Origin: Aliivibrio finisterrensis | GTDB taxonomy: Bacteria; Pseudomonadota; Gammaproteobacteria; Enterobacterales; Vibrionaceae | DNA: 64,000 bases | NCBI RefSeq assembly: GCF_008933155.1 | Contig: NZ_WBVP01000013.1 | Location: forward strand, 45,538-109,537 | Reading direction: 5' to 3' | The notes under the pieces: generated by a model | Database searches by the model: none | What the model was told of the DNA's origin: nothing | What the model saw: the letters and a program-made list of their open reading frames with translations, nothing else | In this document: piece after piece, positions 11,014-21,700 of the stretch | Layout: every line of letters begins with the position of its first letter | Position numbering within the stretch: position 1 is the stretch's first letter | Position numbers and translations under genes: made by a program

Positions 11014-11457
11014 ATGCAATTAAGCACCATTCTTTCATTGGACTGCACTAAAAGCGCAGTCCAATGCTCAAGTAAAAAACGCGCATTAGAACTTATTAGT
11101 GAAATTGCGGCACCCAAAATTGGGCAAAACCCTCAAGAGTTATTCGAAAGTTTACTCAGTCGAGAAAAAATGGGCAGTACAGGAATTGGCAATGGTATTG
11201 CCATTCCACACGGTCGAATTTTTAACTGTGATAATGCCGTTGCTGTCTTACTTCAGTGCCAAGAACCGATCGAATTTGATGCCATAGATAATCGTCCTGT
11301 CGATGTACTCTTTGCCTTACTTGTCCCTGATGAGCAATGTAAATTTCACCTACAAACACTCTCTTGTGTTGCTGAAAAACTCAATGATAAGCACGTCTTA
11401 CGTCAACTTCGTCATGCCGAGAGTGATCAAGACCTATATCAAATTTTCACATCTTAA
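11014..11457 (+). CDS. ptsN: Nitrogen-regulatory PTS enzyme IIA (EIIA-Ntr)
   Basis: Regulatory PTS phosphoacceptor that links nitrogen and potassium status to cell physiology. The phosphorylated histidine is His66 in [13 protein letters not shown]. 147 residues, somewhat shorter than the 163 of E. coli PtsN at the N-terminus. The ATG at 11014 lies one base after the hpf stop. Codons 8-18 form an unusually stable 11-bp perfect inverted repeat (separate entry), so translation initiation or mRNA stability may be affected. Partner NPr (ptsO) is encoded two genes on. Confidence 0.95.
   Translation: MQLSTILSLDCTKSAVQCSSKKRALELISEIAAPKIGQNPQELFESLLSREKMGSTGIGNGIAIPHGRIFNCDNAVAVLLQCQEPIEFDAIDNRPVDVLFALLVPDEQCKFHLQTLSCVAEKLNDKHVLRQLRHAESDQDLYQIFTS
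11036..11066 (+). repeat. Perfect 11-bp inverted repeat inside the ptsN 5' coding region
   Basis: Arms CATTGGACTGC (11036-11046) and GCAGTCCAATG (11056-11066) are exact reverse complements with a 9-nt loop. They begin 22 bases after the ptsN start codon. No T-run follows, so this is not a standard intrinsic terminator. It may be a cleavage, stability or translation-control element that sets PtsN level relative to HPF; that is inference. Confidence 0.6.
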
Positions 11458-11476
11458 TATACGCAAAGGTCACATA

Positions 11477-12331
11477 ATGAAACTCATGGTAGTTAGTGGT
11501 AACTCTGGTGCGGGTAAATCCGTTGCACTTCGAGTATTAGAAGATTTAGGGTATTATTGTGTCGATAACCTCCCTATTGATCTTCTTACTCAGTTTGTCG
11601 AGTCCATTCAACACACCACTCAAAATGTGGCCGTAAGCATCGATATTCGAAATCTACCAAAAGATCCGCTATTACTGACCAATACCTTAACTGAACTGAA
11701 AAAAAATCATGATGTAACTGTCGTTTTCTTAGACGCTGAAAATAAAGAATTGATTAAGCGTTATAGTGAAACTCGTCGCTTGCATCCACTCTCTTTAACT
11801 GGCGAACAATGTTCACTAGAGCAAGCCGTCGCATTAGAAAAAAATATTCTATGTAACTTTAAAGAAGGTGCTGATTTGGTTCTTGATACCACGACTAAAT
11901 CCATTCATGACTTAAGTGAAACTTTACGTTCCCGTATTCTAGGTCGAGAATCAAAAGAATTAGTTATGGTGTTTGAATCTTTTGGCTTTAAGCACGGCTT
12001 ACCCACCGATGCGGATTATGTTTTTGATGTCCGATTTTTACCTAATCCTCATTGGGAACCAAACCTAAGAGCAATGACAGGATTAGATAAACCCGTTGCC
12101 GACTTTCTAGCTGGGTATGATGAAGTCATTCAACTTAAAGAACAAATTCAGCAATTTTTAACCACTTGGTTACCCGCACTAGAAAAAAATAACCGCAGTT
12201 ATTTAACCGTTGCGATTGGTTGTACTGGTGGGCAACACCGTTCTGTCTATATAACCCAGCAGCTTGGTGAGTACTTTAAACAGCAAGGGCAACAAGTGCA
12301 AATTCGTCATAAAACACTAGAGAGGCACTAA
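11477..12331 (+). CDS. rapZ: RNase adapter protein RapZ
   Basis: RapZ binds the small RNA GlmZ and recruits RNase E, controlling glucosamine-6-phosphate synthase. The start [15 protein letters not shown] at 11477 follows AAAGG and gives 284 residues, the family length; the reading frame is open further upstream but those codons overlap ptsN. Walker A GNSGAGKS occupies residues 8-15. The C-terminal domain carries [13 protein letters not shown], the conserved segment involved in RNA and metabolite binding. In the rpoN operon between ptsN and ptsO. Confidence 0.96.
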   Translation: MKLMVVSGNSGAGKSVALRVLEDLGYYCVDNLPIDLLTQFVESIQHTTQNVAVSIDIRNLPKDPLLLTNTLTELKKNHDVTVVFLDAENKELIKRYSETRRLHPLSLTGEQCSLEQAVALEKNILCNFKEGADLVLDTTTKSIHDLSETLRSRILGRESKELVMVFESFGFKHGLPTDADYVFDVRFLPNPHWEPNLRAMTGLDKPVADFLAGYDEVIQLKEQIQQFLTTWLPALEKNNRSYLTVAIGCTGGQHRSVYITQQLGEYFKQQGQQVQIRHKTLERH

Positions 12332-12333
12332 CA

Positions 12334-12612
12334 ATGCCAATTTCATCCCGTCACCTATTGATAAAAAATCGGCTTGGGTTACATGCTAGAGCAGCCATCA
12401 AATTAGTTGAAATGGCACAAAGCTTTGATGCAGTAATCACTCTAACCAATGACGAGAAAAAACAGGCAACCGCTGATGGTGTCATGGGACTGCTAATGCT
12501 GGACTCAGCACAAGGGCAGTATGTGGATGTTTCTGCCGATGGACCTGATGCTGAGCAAGCACTCAATGCTATTTGCGAACTGATTGAAGCGGGTTTTGAC
12601 GAAGATGAGTAG
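12334..12612 (+). CDS. ptsO: Phosphocarrier protein NPr of the nitrogen PTS
   Basis: HPr-like phosphocarrier of 92 residues that passes phosphate from PtsP to PtsN. The phosphorylatable His17 lies in [15 protein letters not shown], and [10 protein letters not shown] matches the NPr/HPr regulatory-site region without an HPrK-type serine context. It starts two bases after the rapZ stop and closes the rpoN operon. A hairpin covers its stop codon. Confidence 0.94.
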   Translation: MPISSRHLLIKNRLGLHARAAIKLVEMAQSFDAVITLTNDEKKQATADGVMGLLMLDSAQGQYVDVSADGPDAEQALNAICELIEAGFDEDE

Positions 12613-12624
12613 ATAATACTCATC
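12604..12624 (+). terminator. Hairpin over the ptsO stop codon, possible weak terminator
   Basis: GATGAGTA (12604-12611) pairs exactly with TACTCATC (12617-12624) across a 5-nt loop. The following bases are not T-rich, so this may be an mRNA-stabilising 3' hairpin rather than an intrinsic terminator. Confidence 0.35.
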
Positions 12625-12762
12625 TCAACACCTGTTTAACCCAATCCTTACAAAATTCACTTATCGCGCTCTCCAAATTGCGTTACTATTCAGCCCATTA
12701 TCTAATCTAGATTGTCTATACTCATTATTCGAGTTAGAAATCGGTTTTCTATGGGGGAGAGT

Positions 12763-14118
12763 ATGCAAGAGCTTCAAGATTTCGATCAAACCCATCAAAC
12801 TCTTCAAGAAGTATCTAATGCGCTTGATAGTGGGATGTTTGTCCATGTTCGTCGTTTATTACAAGACATGGAACCCGAGGATATTGCCCATCTATTAGAA
12901 GCCTCGCCCAGAAAAAGCCGTAACGTATTATGGCAATTAACCGATCCTGAAGATTACGGTGAAATCCTTGATGAGCTATCAGAAGGCGTAAAAGATGGTA
13001 TCGTCTCTCAAATGGCACTTGAGAGCATCGTCGAAGCAACCGAAGGCATGGAGACAGATGATGTTGCCTACGTTCTTCGTAGCTTGCCTAACGACCTCTC
13101 GCGCGAAGTATTAAGTCAGATGGATACGGTTGATCGCTTCCGCGTTGAAACCGCTCTATCTTATCCAGAAGACACCGCTGGCGGTATGATGAATACCGAC
13201 TTCATTACCATTCGTGCTGATGTAGAGATCGATGTTGTCCTTCGCTATCTTCGCATGAAAGGCGAATTGCCAGAAGCAACCGATGCTCTGTATGTATTGG
13301 ATGAAGAAAGCCGTTTAATTGGCCACTTATCCTTAACCACCATTCTTACTGCACAACCTGATGTCCTGGTTAGCGATGTAATGGATGATGCCGATGAAGC
13401 GATCCCAGTAAATACCGACGATGGCGAAGTGGCTAACTTATTTGAACGTCGTAATTGGATATCGGCACCCGTGGTTGATGAAAATAGCCTACTTTTAGGC
13501 CGCATTACTATTGATGACGTTGTCGATGTTATTCGTGAAGATGCCGAACACTCAATGATGAGCATGGCCGGTATGGATGACGAAGAAGACACCTTTGCAC
13601 CCGTAGTAAAGTCAGCTCGCCGTCGTAGTGTTTGGCTCGGTATGAATGTACTTGCGGCCCTTGCGGCTGCTTCTGTTTCAAATATGTTTGAAGCCACTTT
13701 AGCGCAAATGGCATCCATCGCTGTACTTATGACCATTGTACCTTCAATGGGTGGAGTAGCAGGTAACCAAACCGTTGCTCTGGTTATTCGAGGTCTTGCG
13801 GTTGGTCATATTGGTGACAGTAACAAAAAAGAACTGCTGATGAAGGAAGCTGGAATTGGGGTACTTAATGGTGTTCTTTGGGCTGCGATTATTGGTGGTA
13901 TTGTGATGGTTTGGAAAGGCGATATCATGCTTGGCGCGATTATCTCCGCAGCCATGTTAGTTAACTTGACCATTGCCGGAGTTGCTGGCGTATCGATTCC
14001 TTTAATTCTTAAAAAGATGAATATCGATCCTGCCTTAGCTGGTGGTATGGCATTAACCACCATTACCGATGTTATCGGCCTATTTGCTTTCCTAGGTTTG
14101 GCTACTATTTTAATGTAG
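12763..14118 (+). CDS. mgtE: Magnesium transporter MgtE
   Basis: Mg2+-gated Mg2+ channel of the inner membrane. I choose MQELQDFDQTHQTL at 12763, preceded by GGGGGAGAG, giving 451 residues; an ATG at 12712 has no such site. Domains in order: helical N domain (about 20-125), CBS pair (about 130-250) and five membrane helices from about 285, including PSMGGVAGNQTVALVIRGLA, the pore-lining MgtE signature. The intracellular domain closes the pore when Mg2+ is plentiful (family knowledge). I see no Mg2+ riboswitch in the 150-bp leader. Confidence 0.96.
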   Translation: MQELQDFDQTHQTLQEVSNALDSGMFVHVRRLLQDMEPEDIAHLLEASPRKSRNVLWQLTDPEDYGEILDELSEGVKDGIVSQMALESIVEATEGMETDDVAYVLRSLPNDLSREVLSQMDTVDRFRVETALSYPEDTAGGMMNTDFITIRADVEIDVVLRYLRMKGELPEATDALYVLDEESRLIGHLSLTTILTAQPDVLVSDVMDDADEAIPVNTDDGEVANLFERRNWISAPVVDENSLLLGRITIDDVVDVIREDAEHSMMSMAGMDDEEDTFAPVVKSARRRSVWLGMNVLAALAAASVSNMFEATLAQMASIAVLMTIVPSMGGVAGNQTVALVIRGLAVGHIGDSNKKELLMKEAGIGVLNGVLWAAIIGGIVMVWKGDIMLGAIISAAMLVNLTIAGVAGVSIPLILKKMNIDPALAGGMALTTITDVIGLFAFLGLATILM

Positions 14119-14135
14119 TTCGAACAATCCTTATT

Positions 14136-14173
14136 AAAAAGCGCGCTCTCATTTAATGATTGCGCGCTTTTTT
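14136..14173. terminator. Bidirectional terminator between mgtE and pmbA
   Basis: AAAAAGCGCGC (14136-14146) pairs with GCGCGCTTTTT (14162-14172). The stem has A-runs on one side and T-runs on the other, so it can serve both converging genes. Confidence 0.85.
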
Positions 14174-14197
14174 GTTTATAATTTATTTGTGTTACGA

Positions 14198-15541
14198 CTA
14201 CTGACCAGCAATTTTCATTGATTCAATTAAGATAGAACCGGTTTGAATTTGTGAACGTGTTTCTACATCATTACCTACAGCAACAATATTGTGGTACATA
14301 TCAGCAAGGTTACCTGCAATGGTAATTTCAGAAACTGGATATTGGATCTCACCATTCTCAACCCAGAAACCCGCCGCACCACGAGAGTAATCACCTGTTA
14401 CTGTATTAACACCTTGCCCCATAAGCTCTGTCACTAAAAGGCCAGTGCCCATGGTTTTTAGCATTTGCTCGAAGCTTTGCCCTGTAGATTTAACAAACCA
14501 GTTATGGATACCACCAGCGTGACCTGTTGGCGTCATATGTAATTTTCGTGCCGCATAACTTGTTAATAAATACGTTGCTAGCACACCATCAGTAATAATC
14601 TCACGATCTTGCGTATATAGACCTTCGCTATCAAACGGGCTACTTGCTAATCCTTTTAGAATATGTGGGCGCTCACTCACATTAAACCATTCAGGCAAAA
14701 TCTTCTCATTTAGCTTATCAAGCATAAACGTCGATTTACGATATAAGTTAGCACCACTGATCGCCATAACAAGATGTCCTAATAAGCCTGTCGCAACATC
14801 TGCTGCAAACATAACAGGAACTCTCATCGTCTCTAGCTTTTTAGCATCTAAACGACTCACTGTACGTTCAGCAGCTTCTAAACCAACCTTTTTCGCATCC
14901 CATAAATCATCACGATGACGAGCTACGGTATAGCTATAATCGCGTTCCATGTCACCATTTTTATCGACACCAATCACACTACAACTGATGCTATGACGGC
15001 TTGATGGGTAACTTGCTAACATGCCATGGCTATTACCATAGACCTTAATACCATAGTGGCTATCGTAACTTGCGCCATCACTCTGTTTAATTGAAGAGTG
15101 GTACTCTAATGCTGCTTGTTCTGCTTCAATAGCTTTTTGTGCTGCATAATCCGGCTCAGGGTCGTCTGGATGAAACAAATCTAAATCAGGAATATTTTGA
15201 GCCATTAGCTCTTTTGGCGCAGGTCCAGAAAATGGGTCTTCAGACGTATAGTTTGCAATATCTAGCGCTGCCGCAACCGTCTGCTGAATCGCTTTATCAC
15301 TAAGATCAGACGTCGATGCACTGCCTTTACGGTGACCACGATAAACGGTAATACCTAATGCACCATCACGATTAAATTCAACGTTTTCAACCTCTCCCAT
15401 TAAAGTTGATACGCTAATACCTGTCGTTTTAGTGATTGCTACTTCTGCAGCGCTTGCGTGCTTTGTCGCCATTTCTAGCGCTTTGGCTACTGCTGCTTCA
15501 AGTTCTATTTTTTGATTCATCATTTGGGCTTTTGCATCCAT
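14198..15541 (-). CDS. pmbA: TldE/PmbA subunit of the TldD-TldE metalloprotease
   Basis: Non-catalytic partner of TldD in the heterodimeric protease that trims modified peptides (microcin B17, CcdA in E. coli). Signature blocks are [16 protein letters not shown] near the N-terminus, STAFKLD-like [23 protein letters not shown] and the C-terminal [21 protein letters not shown] and [21 protein letters not shown] start at [10 protein letters not shown] (15541, 447 residues, near the 450 of E. coli). The frame stays open to an ATG at 15613 and no start has a strong ribosome site. Unlike many genomes, pmbA and tldD are separated here by darP on the opposite strand. Confidence 0.93.
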   Translation of the reverse strand: MDAKAQMMNQKIELEAAVAKALEMATKHASAAEVAITKTTGISVSTLMGEVENVEFNRDGALGITVYRGHRKGSASTSDLSDKAIQQTVAAALDIANYTSEDPFSGPAPKELMAQNIPDLDLFHPDDPEPDYAAQKAIEAEQAALEYHSSIKQSDGASYDSHYGIKVYGNSHGMLASYPSSRHSISCSVIGVDKNGDMERDYSYTVARHRDDLWDAKKVGLEAAERTVSRLDAKKLETMRVPVMFAADVATGLLGHLVMAISGANLYRKSTFMLDKLNEKILPEWFNVSERPHILKGLASSPFDSEGLYTQDREIITDGVLATYLLTSYAARKLHMTPTGHAGGIHNWFVKSTGQSFEQMLKTMGTGLLVTELMGQGVNTVTGDYSRGAAGFWVENGEIQYPVSEITIAGNLADMYHNIVAVGNDVETRSQIQTGSILIESMKIAGQ

Positions 15542-15659
15542 AACATCAGACTGAATATATACATTTTTACTAGAATAACACTCTATGTGATAAATTTGCG
15601 CCCAATTCTCCATTTATCTTGCTAAAATAGAGAGAATCACCCATTAAAGAATGAATATC

Positions 15660-16190
15660 ATGGCACGTAAAAATCAAAAAGCACCTTGGGAAGAAGAAGA
15701 AGAGATCATCTGGGTAAGCAGAACCGAGATGAAAAACGACATGGAAGACTTACAAAAGCTAGGCGAAGAATTGGTGGGTTTAAAACCATCTGTTCTTGCT
15801 AAGTTCCCATTATCAGAAGACTTGCAAGTCGCAATCGCTGATGCGCAACGCTTTAAGAACGAAGCAAAACGCCGCCAATTACAATACATTGGTAAATTAA
15901 TGCGTCTTGAAGATCCTGAGCCAATTCAATTAGCTCTAGATAAAATTCGTAATAAGCACTCACAAACTACAATTGCACTTCAAAAATTAGAGATCCTACG
16001 TGACCGTATGATCGAAACACCAGATGTGGTAATTGAAGAAGTTATGGTGAGATACCCAGAAGCAGATCGCCAACGCTTCCGCCAACTTGCTCGCCAAGCA
16101 CAAAAAGAAAAAGCATCGAAAAAGCCGCCAAAAGCGTATCGAGAAATTTTCCAAGTATTAAAAGATCTATACTTAGACGAAGATTTATAA
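15660..16190 (+). CDS. darP: Ribosome biogenesis factor DarP (YjgA, DUF615)
   Basis: 50S-subunit assembly factor, formerly YjgA. The start [16 protein letters not shown] at 15660 gives 176 residues; an ATG nine bases earlier is less likely. The family core is visible as [19 protein letters not shown] (residues about 77-95) and the C-terminal [24 protein letters not shown]. The acidic N-terminus and basic helical C-terminus are typical. Divergent from pmbA, the common order in gamma-proteobacteria. Confidence 0.94.
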   Translation: MARKNQKAPWEEEEEIIWVSRTEMKNDMEDLQKLGEELVGLKPSVLAKFPLSEDLQVAIADAQRFKNEAKRRQLQYIGKLMRLEDPEPIQLALDKIRNKHSQTTIALQKLEILRDRMIETPDVVIEEVMVRYPEADRQRFRQLARQAQKEKASKKPPKAYREIFQVLKDLYLDEDL

Positions 16191-16196
16191 TACTAA

Positions 16197-16231
16197 AAAG
16201 GGCCATGTATTTTTTAATACGTGGCCCTTTC
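16197..16231. terminator. Terminator between darP and tldD
   Basis: AAGGGCCATGTATT (16198-16211) pairs with AATACGTGGCCCTT across a run of T, with one T-G wobble. A-run before and T-run after the stem fit a two-way terminator for converging darP and tldD. Confidence 0.85.
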
Positions 16232-16261
16232 TTATAGATACTGCATAATTTTAACTGGCTG

Positions 16262-17707
16262 TTACTCAGTACCGCCAACCGTTAAGGCATCCAGTTTTAA
16301 TGTCGGTTGACCAACACCAACAGGTACGCTTTGTCCTGCTTTACCACAAACACCAACACCGCGATCGAGTGATAAATCATTACCAACCATTGAGATCTGC
16401 TGCATTGCTTCAATCCCAGAACCAATTAAGGTAGCGCCTTTAACTGGGCGAGTAATTTTACCATTTTCAATTAAGTATGCTTCTGATGCAGAGAATACAA
16501 ATTTACCTGACGTAATATCAACCTGACCACCGCCAAAGTTTGGTGCGTAAATACCATTTTTAACCGTTGCGATAATCTCTTCTGGTGTATGTTCACCCGG
16601 TAGCATATAAGTATTTGTCATACGTGGCATAGGTAAATGAGCGTACGATTCACGACGACCATTACCCGTTGGTGCTACGCCCATTAAACGTGCATTCAGC
16701 TTATCTTGCATGTAGCCTTTTAATACACCGTTTTCAATTAACGTATTATATTGACCCGCTACACCTTCATCATCCACATTTAATGAACCACGGCGATCTG
16801 CCATGGTGCCATCATCAACGATAGTACATACCGAAGAGGTAACTTGTTCACCAAGCTTACCTGAAAATACCGATGACCCTTTACGGTTAAAATCACCTTC
16901 AAGGCCATGCCCAACCGCTTCATGCAATAAAACACCCGGCCAACCAGAACCAAGTACTACAGGCATCATGCCCGCAGGTGCTGCATCAGCCTCAAGGTTC
17001 ACAAGAGCTTGACGGATCGCTTCATCAGCAAATTCTAACGCGATAGATTTACCATTTACTTCAGTTAAGAAATAGTCATAACCATAACGGCCACCACCAC
17101 CCGCACTACCACGTTCACGCTTATCACCACGCTGAACTAATACGCTAATAGATAAACGTACCAATGGGCGAATATCCGCAGCATACGTCCCATCTAAAGC
17201 AGCAACCAACATTTGTTCGTAAACACCAGTGATGCTTGCTGATACTTCTTGAACAAGTGGTTCTTTTGCTCGAATGTACGCATCTACCTCTTCAAGTAGG
17301 GCAATTTTTTGTTGCTTATCCAAGCTGTTCAGTGGATTGATTGGCGCATAAAACTGAGGAGTAGTTTGCGCTGAAAACGCCTTAACTCTGCCTTCTCCAC
17401 CTTGTTGCACAATACCACGAGCCGCTTTAGCGCTTTGAGTTAATGCTTCAAGATTAATTTGATCTGAATACGCAAAGCCTGTTTTTTCACCGGCAACGGC
17501 ACGAATACCAACACCACGGTCAATATTAAACGATCCATCTTTAATAATGCTGTCTTCGAGTACTAACGATTCATGCCAGCAAGATTGAAAATAGATATCA
17601 GCATAGTCTACGTCTCTTTTTGCGATGGTACTTAAGGTCTGAGACAGTTCTTGCTGACCGATCCCTGCTTGACTCAATAAGGATTGTTCTACTTCTTGCA
17701 AACTCAT
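16262..17707 (-). CDS. tldD: Metalloprotease TldD
   Basis: Catalytic subunit of the TldD-TldE protease. The zinc motif HEAVGH sits at residues 262-267 ([14 protein letters not shown]), and the C-terminal [19 protein letters not shown] carries the conserved Cys. 481 residues, the normal length. Family knowledge links TldD/E to proteolysis of unfolded or post-translationally modified peptides in the cytosol. Same strand as pmbA but separated by darP. Confidence 0.96.
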   Translation of the reverse strand: MSLQEVEQSLLSQAGIGQQELSQTLSTIAKRDVDYADIYFQSCWHESLVLEDSIIKDGSFNIDRGVGIRAVAGEKTGFAYSDQINLEALTQSAKAARGIVQQGGEGRVKAFSAQTTPQFYAPINPLNSLDKQQKIALLEEVDAYIRAKEPLVQEVSASITGVYEQMLVAALDGTYAADIRPLVRLSISVLVQRGDKRERGSAGGGGRYGYDYFLTEVNGKSIALEFADEAIRQALVNLEADAAPAGMMPVVLGSGWPGVLLHEAVGHGLEGDFNRKGSSVFSGKLGEQVTSSVCTIVDDGTMADRRGSLNVDDEGVAGQYNTLIENGVLKGYMQDKLNARLMGVAPTGNGRRESYAHLPMPRMTNTYMLPGEHTPEEIIATVKNGIYAPNFGGGQVDITSGKFVFSASEAYLIENGKITRPVKGATLIGSGIEAMQQISMVGNDLSLDRGVGVCGKAGQSVPVGVGQPTLKLDALTVGGTE

Positions 17708-17818
17708 TCGAGGTACTCTTGTTAAGAATTTAAGATCTAGGATCTAATTATGAATAAAAAAGAATGGCTTTTATAGTGAAACTCACTCTTTTATTGAATA
17801 AAACGGTAACTATCGCGA

Positions 17819-18640
17819 TTAGCTAAGCTGGCTATGCAACCTCGAATGCTCAATAACTGGCATTTTTCTACGTATCGCTCTTAAATGCGAAAGATCAAGC
17901 TCTGCAGTAATCACTCCAGTGCCTTCTTTTTGGACTGCCACTTTATTTCCCCAAGGATCAACAACCATTGAGTGACCCCAAGTTTCACGACCTGCCCCAT
18001 GATTGCCCCATTGGCCTGCAGCAAGGACCCAACATTGCGTCTCTATAGCTCTTGAGCGCAATAAAACATCCCAATGGGCGTAACCTGTTATTTTAGTAAA
18101 CGCAGCAGGAACAACAATAATTTCAGCGCCCTGCTGACGAAGCTCACTATATAACTGTGGAAAGCGTACATCATAGCAAATGGATAGGCCTACCTTGCCA
18201 AACGGCGTCTCTACCACTTTGACTTCATTCCCGGGAGTAAATGTATCTGACTCTCGATAGCTATGGTGACCATCTTCGATTTCAACATCAAACATATGCA
18301 ATTTATTATAGTGCTCGATAAGTTCGCCATTATCATTAAACACTAAGCACGTCGTCGACAAGCTACCATCAGGATTACGAACAGGAAAAGAACCAACAAT
18401 AAGCCAAAGCTGATAACGCTTCGCTAGAACAGATAGCTCTTGCTGTAAAATCCCCGTACCTAGCGGTTCTGCATGGCGCTCATAATCTTCTTTCTGACCA
18501 AAGACGATGCTATTTTCTGGCGTTAAAGCAAGTTTTACCCCTTGCTGTTGCAACCCTTTCAGCTTGAGATTTAATTGCTTCATATTCACTTCAGGATCTG
18601 AACCTGAATTCATCTGTACTACGCCAATTTTCTTCATCAC
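17819..18640 (-). CDS. Carbon-nitrogen hydrolase (nitrilase superfamily, Nit1/Nit2-like)
   Basis: 273-residue amidase with the complete Glu-Lys-Cys triad: Glu42 in LTPENSIVF, Lys113 in YNKLHMFDVE and Cys155 in SICYDVRFPQLY. The closest groups I recognise are the deaminated-glutathione/omega-amidase branch (YbeM, Nit1), which repairs metabolites made by transaminase side reactions. The exact substrate cannot be told from sequence. Start is MMKKIGVVQ; the second Met is equally possible. Lies between tldD and yhdP on the same strand, a common Vibrio and enteric neighbourhood. Confidence 0.9.
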   Translation of the reverse strand: MMKKIGVVQMNSGSDPEVNMKQLNLKLKGLQQQGVKLALTPENSIVFGQKEDYERHAEPLGTGILQQELSVLAKRYQLWLIVGSFPVRNPDGSLSTTCLVFNDNGELIEHYNKLHMFDVEIEDGHHSYRESDTFTPGNEVKVVETPFGKVGLSICYDVRFPQLYSELRQQGAEIIVVPAAFTKITGYAHWDVLLRSRAIETQCWVLAAGQWGNHGAGRETWGHSMVVDPWGNKVAVQKEGTGVITAELDLSHLRAIRRKMPVIEHSRLHSQLS

Positions 18641-18738
18641 ATATCCTTACACTGATGCTGTATCTATAATGATAAGTAATACCAATTCAGATAAATCTTT
18701 GACTACTACCCAGAAAAACCCCTCTATTGACCTGGTTA

Positions 18739-21700
18739 TTATTTTCCTGTTTTCTCAGGTAATTGATATTCACCTTGACTACGCGAAAGCTCTTTAACTG
18801 TTGGTGATTCCAACGGTCCTTCCACCTTGTAATTAACTTGAGTAATAACATCAATAACAGGTGCAATGGCAGTAGCTACTGCAAGCACAATAATCGCCGT
18901 CTGAGGAGCTACCGCAAAGGCGGTAATAATAGGTATCCCAGAGGTCAAATCAGGGGTGAATTTCACTTCTGCATCAACGAGACGAGTATTTAAGTCGGCT
19001 TTGCCTTTAATATTCATTTCACCTGCAACAGCATCCATCGTTAGGTTATTACTCACAAAGATACCTTCGCGCATTTTGCCGCTGCCTGTGATCGAATTAA
19101 ACGCCATACCATCATCAAAGACGTCTCTAAAGTCCAATTTCATTTTACGAATGATGGAATCAATACTAAATAGCCCAAGAAAACGAGCCGCCCCTTTGAC
19201 GTCAGTAATCACGCCCTCACCGAGCGTTGACGCTAACTCTCCAGATAAGGTATGAACTTGAATGCTCCAAGGCGCACCATCCCAATTAAGATCCGCATCC
19301 ATACTGTAGCTGGCTTTTTGAACACCAGAACTTATCCCAAATCGAGCCAGTAATTCAGAGTTATTCTTTCCTGATGCTGTCAGTTTAAAGGCAGAATGGC
19401 TTCTCTCCTTATTTAGCTCCCAATTACCAGACATCGAAAACTTATCCTCACCACTAGTGACATTTAACTTATCTAGGTAAAAAGCATCACCTTTTTTATA
19501 CAGCTTTGTATCTACCTTTCCAAGCTTGTATCCTTGAATCCACGAATCTCTAATCGTTAACTCTAGATTAGGCATTAAACGAAAAAACTCACGATCAAAC
19601 TCAGAAATAAGTGGGTCGTCTACTTTTGCTCGATTCAAGCCTCTTTGATTTTCAGGCTTATCTAGACTAGGAATAAAAATATGTAGGTTATCTAATTGCA
19701 CTAATAAATCGTCATTTCCTTTCCAACTGGCTTTGCCATCGACTTCTTGGCTTTGCACTTGTGCATACCAGCCTTGAGACTTCTTACGCGCATCAATACT
19801 GACATCATTCCAATCTAAACTCGCTACTCGTAATGACTTCACTTTTGCATCAATCCGAGTCGGTGTCGGAATCGTAGGGAAATGACTGACCGATGATGAT
19901 TTCGATGCACTTTGTGCTTTTTCTTTTGCCAAAATAGGTTCAGATAACCAAGTATCTAAATCAAATGTCTTGGTATTAATGGAAGCAGATTGTCCCACAA
20001 TAGGACTCACCTTAAAGTTACCTCTACCAACGATGACATGACTGGCAGTAATAACCGGCTCTGAACTTGAGATATTTACTTCTGCTTGGTATTTAGCATT
20101 CGGTAGCGTTAAGCGACCAGAAATTTTTTCTGAGTTACCAGACACTTGTAATAATGCTTGTTCCGCTGTTCCTTTTTCCAGCATTAATGGATACGGCAAT
20201 GTTGATGACATCTCTCCTAACGCCGCATTAACGCCAATTTGATAAGTGAAACCGACATCAGCCACTTGCAAATTAATGTTTGAACTCCATGAAGATACCC
20301 CACTGACTTTCTGCATCATTGGAGAATCTATGTAGTCTTTTAACGGGGATACCTTCCACTTTCCTTTTGTTTCAATCGCAACACTATAAAAATCAGATTG
20401 TGCTTCACCATCAAATGATAAGGTGACTGGTTGTCCCAATAATGACGCTTTAATTCCTGATGATTTAACCACGTCATTATCAAACTCAATTCGCCCCTTA
20501 ACGTCTGTTAATACTATATTTGGGGATTGAAGCTCAATGTGGTTATCGGCTAAATCTGCATAACCCCAAGCTCTAACTTCTTCACCGGTAAAAGGAATAT
20601 CCAGTTGCAGTAAAGCATCAACTCGGTTATTTACATGAATACTGTTTAATGCAGCTCCCACAGAATCAACCAGTGGTGTCGCTGTCATATATTCGCGTAC
20701 CGCTTTACCAGACCCATTAGCAGTCGCACGAATGGTAAGCTTTCCATCTTCGGATAAATTAGTAATACGCCCTGTCACACGGGTGGCATGAACGTCCATT
20801 AAGTCGGCAGAATGTGAGCTTAAGAACATTGAGGCGTTTTGAAACAGTAAATCTAACTGTAAATTTGTTAGTGGAGGCCAGGCCGTATCAAACGAAAACT
20901 TAGCATTTTTCAACCCCACTTTGACTTGGAAAATACCGTCATATTTTGTATATGGGAAATCACCTAATTCACCATACCACAATAATTGCGCCGTCTTAGC
21001 ACTGCCGCCTTGTACTGCTGCAGAGAGATAATCCGTTAAGTCTTGTCCTAATGCCAACGTTGGTAAATAGCGCCACGTTTGATCCGCATTAAAGGCATCT
21101 GCCTCAGCATAAAAAGAAAGTACAGAAGGCTTTTCTTTAGGGAAGTCTAAACGAAACTCCCCTTTAACTTGTAGATCAGGCGTTGCTACATTGATGTAAT
21201 CTGACCACAAACGCCACCCTTCATTATTCACATCCCAATAAATACTCACATCACCATGAGTTATATTTAAAGGCGCTTGGAATGCATCACCATAAGGCAA
21301 GATATCGTCTACCAATGATAACTTTGCTTCACCTTTTTCAGCATCACCAGCAATAAGTACATCTAACTTATGGAAGCCTGGCAGTAACTCCCACTGCTGC
21401 ATTCCAGCGGCATGTATTGATGCGGAATAACTTAATCCTGCGGTATGATCAAATTCAACACGGATATCATTAACGCTGCCTTTTGGATCTAAACTCGTGA
21501 GAAGATCGGTAATATTATCTTGAGAAGCAGGTAACAATGTTTTTAAACTTAATACACTTTTAAGATCAATGTGAATAAGGTTTAAAATCCACTTTTCAGG
21601 CTGCCATGTAAATCTACCTGAAATCTTAGGCCATAAGCTTGATTGATGCTTTATCTGAACATCTGATGCAAATACCTTCCATCCTTGCTTATCAGGCTGA

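Noticed and set aside
12613..12762. Mg2+-sensing riboswitch before mgtE
   Set aside because: The leader is 150 bp and lacks recognisable M-box or mgtA-leader features.
13245..13736. 163-residue open frame antisense to mgtE
   Set aside because: Composition is Ser/Thr/Ala-rich, typical of the reverse frame of a real gene, and mgtE is certain on the other strand. The same applies to reverse frames over yrbG, metH and the antiporter gene.
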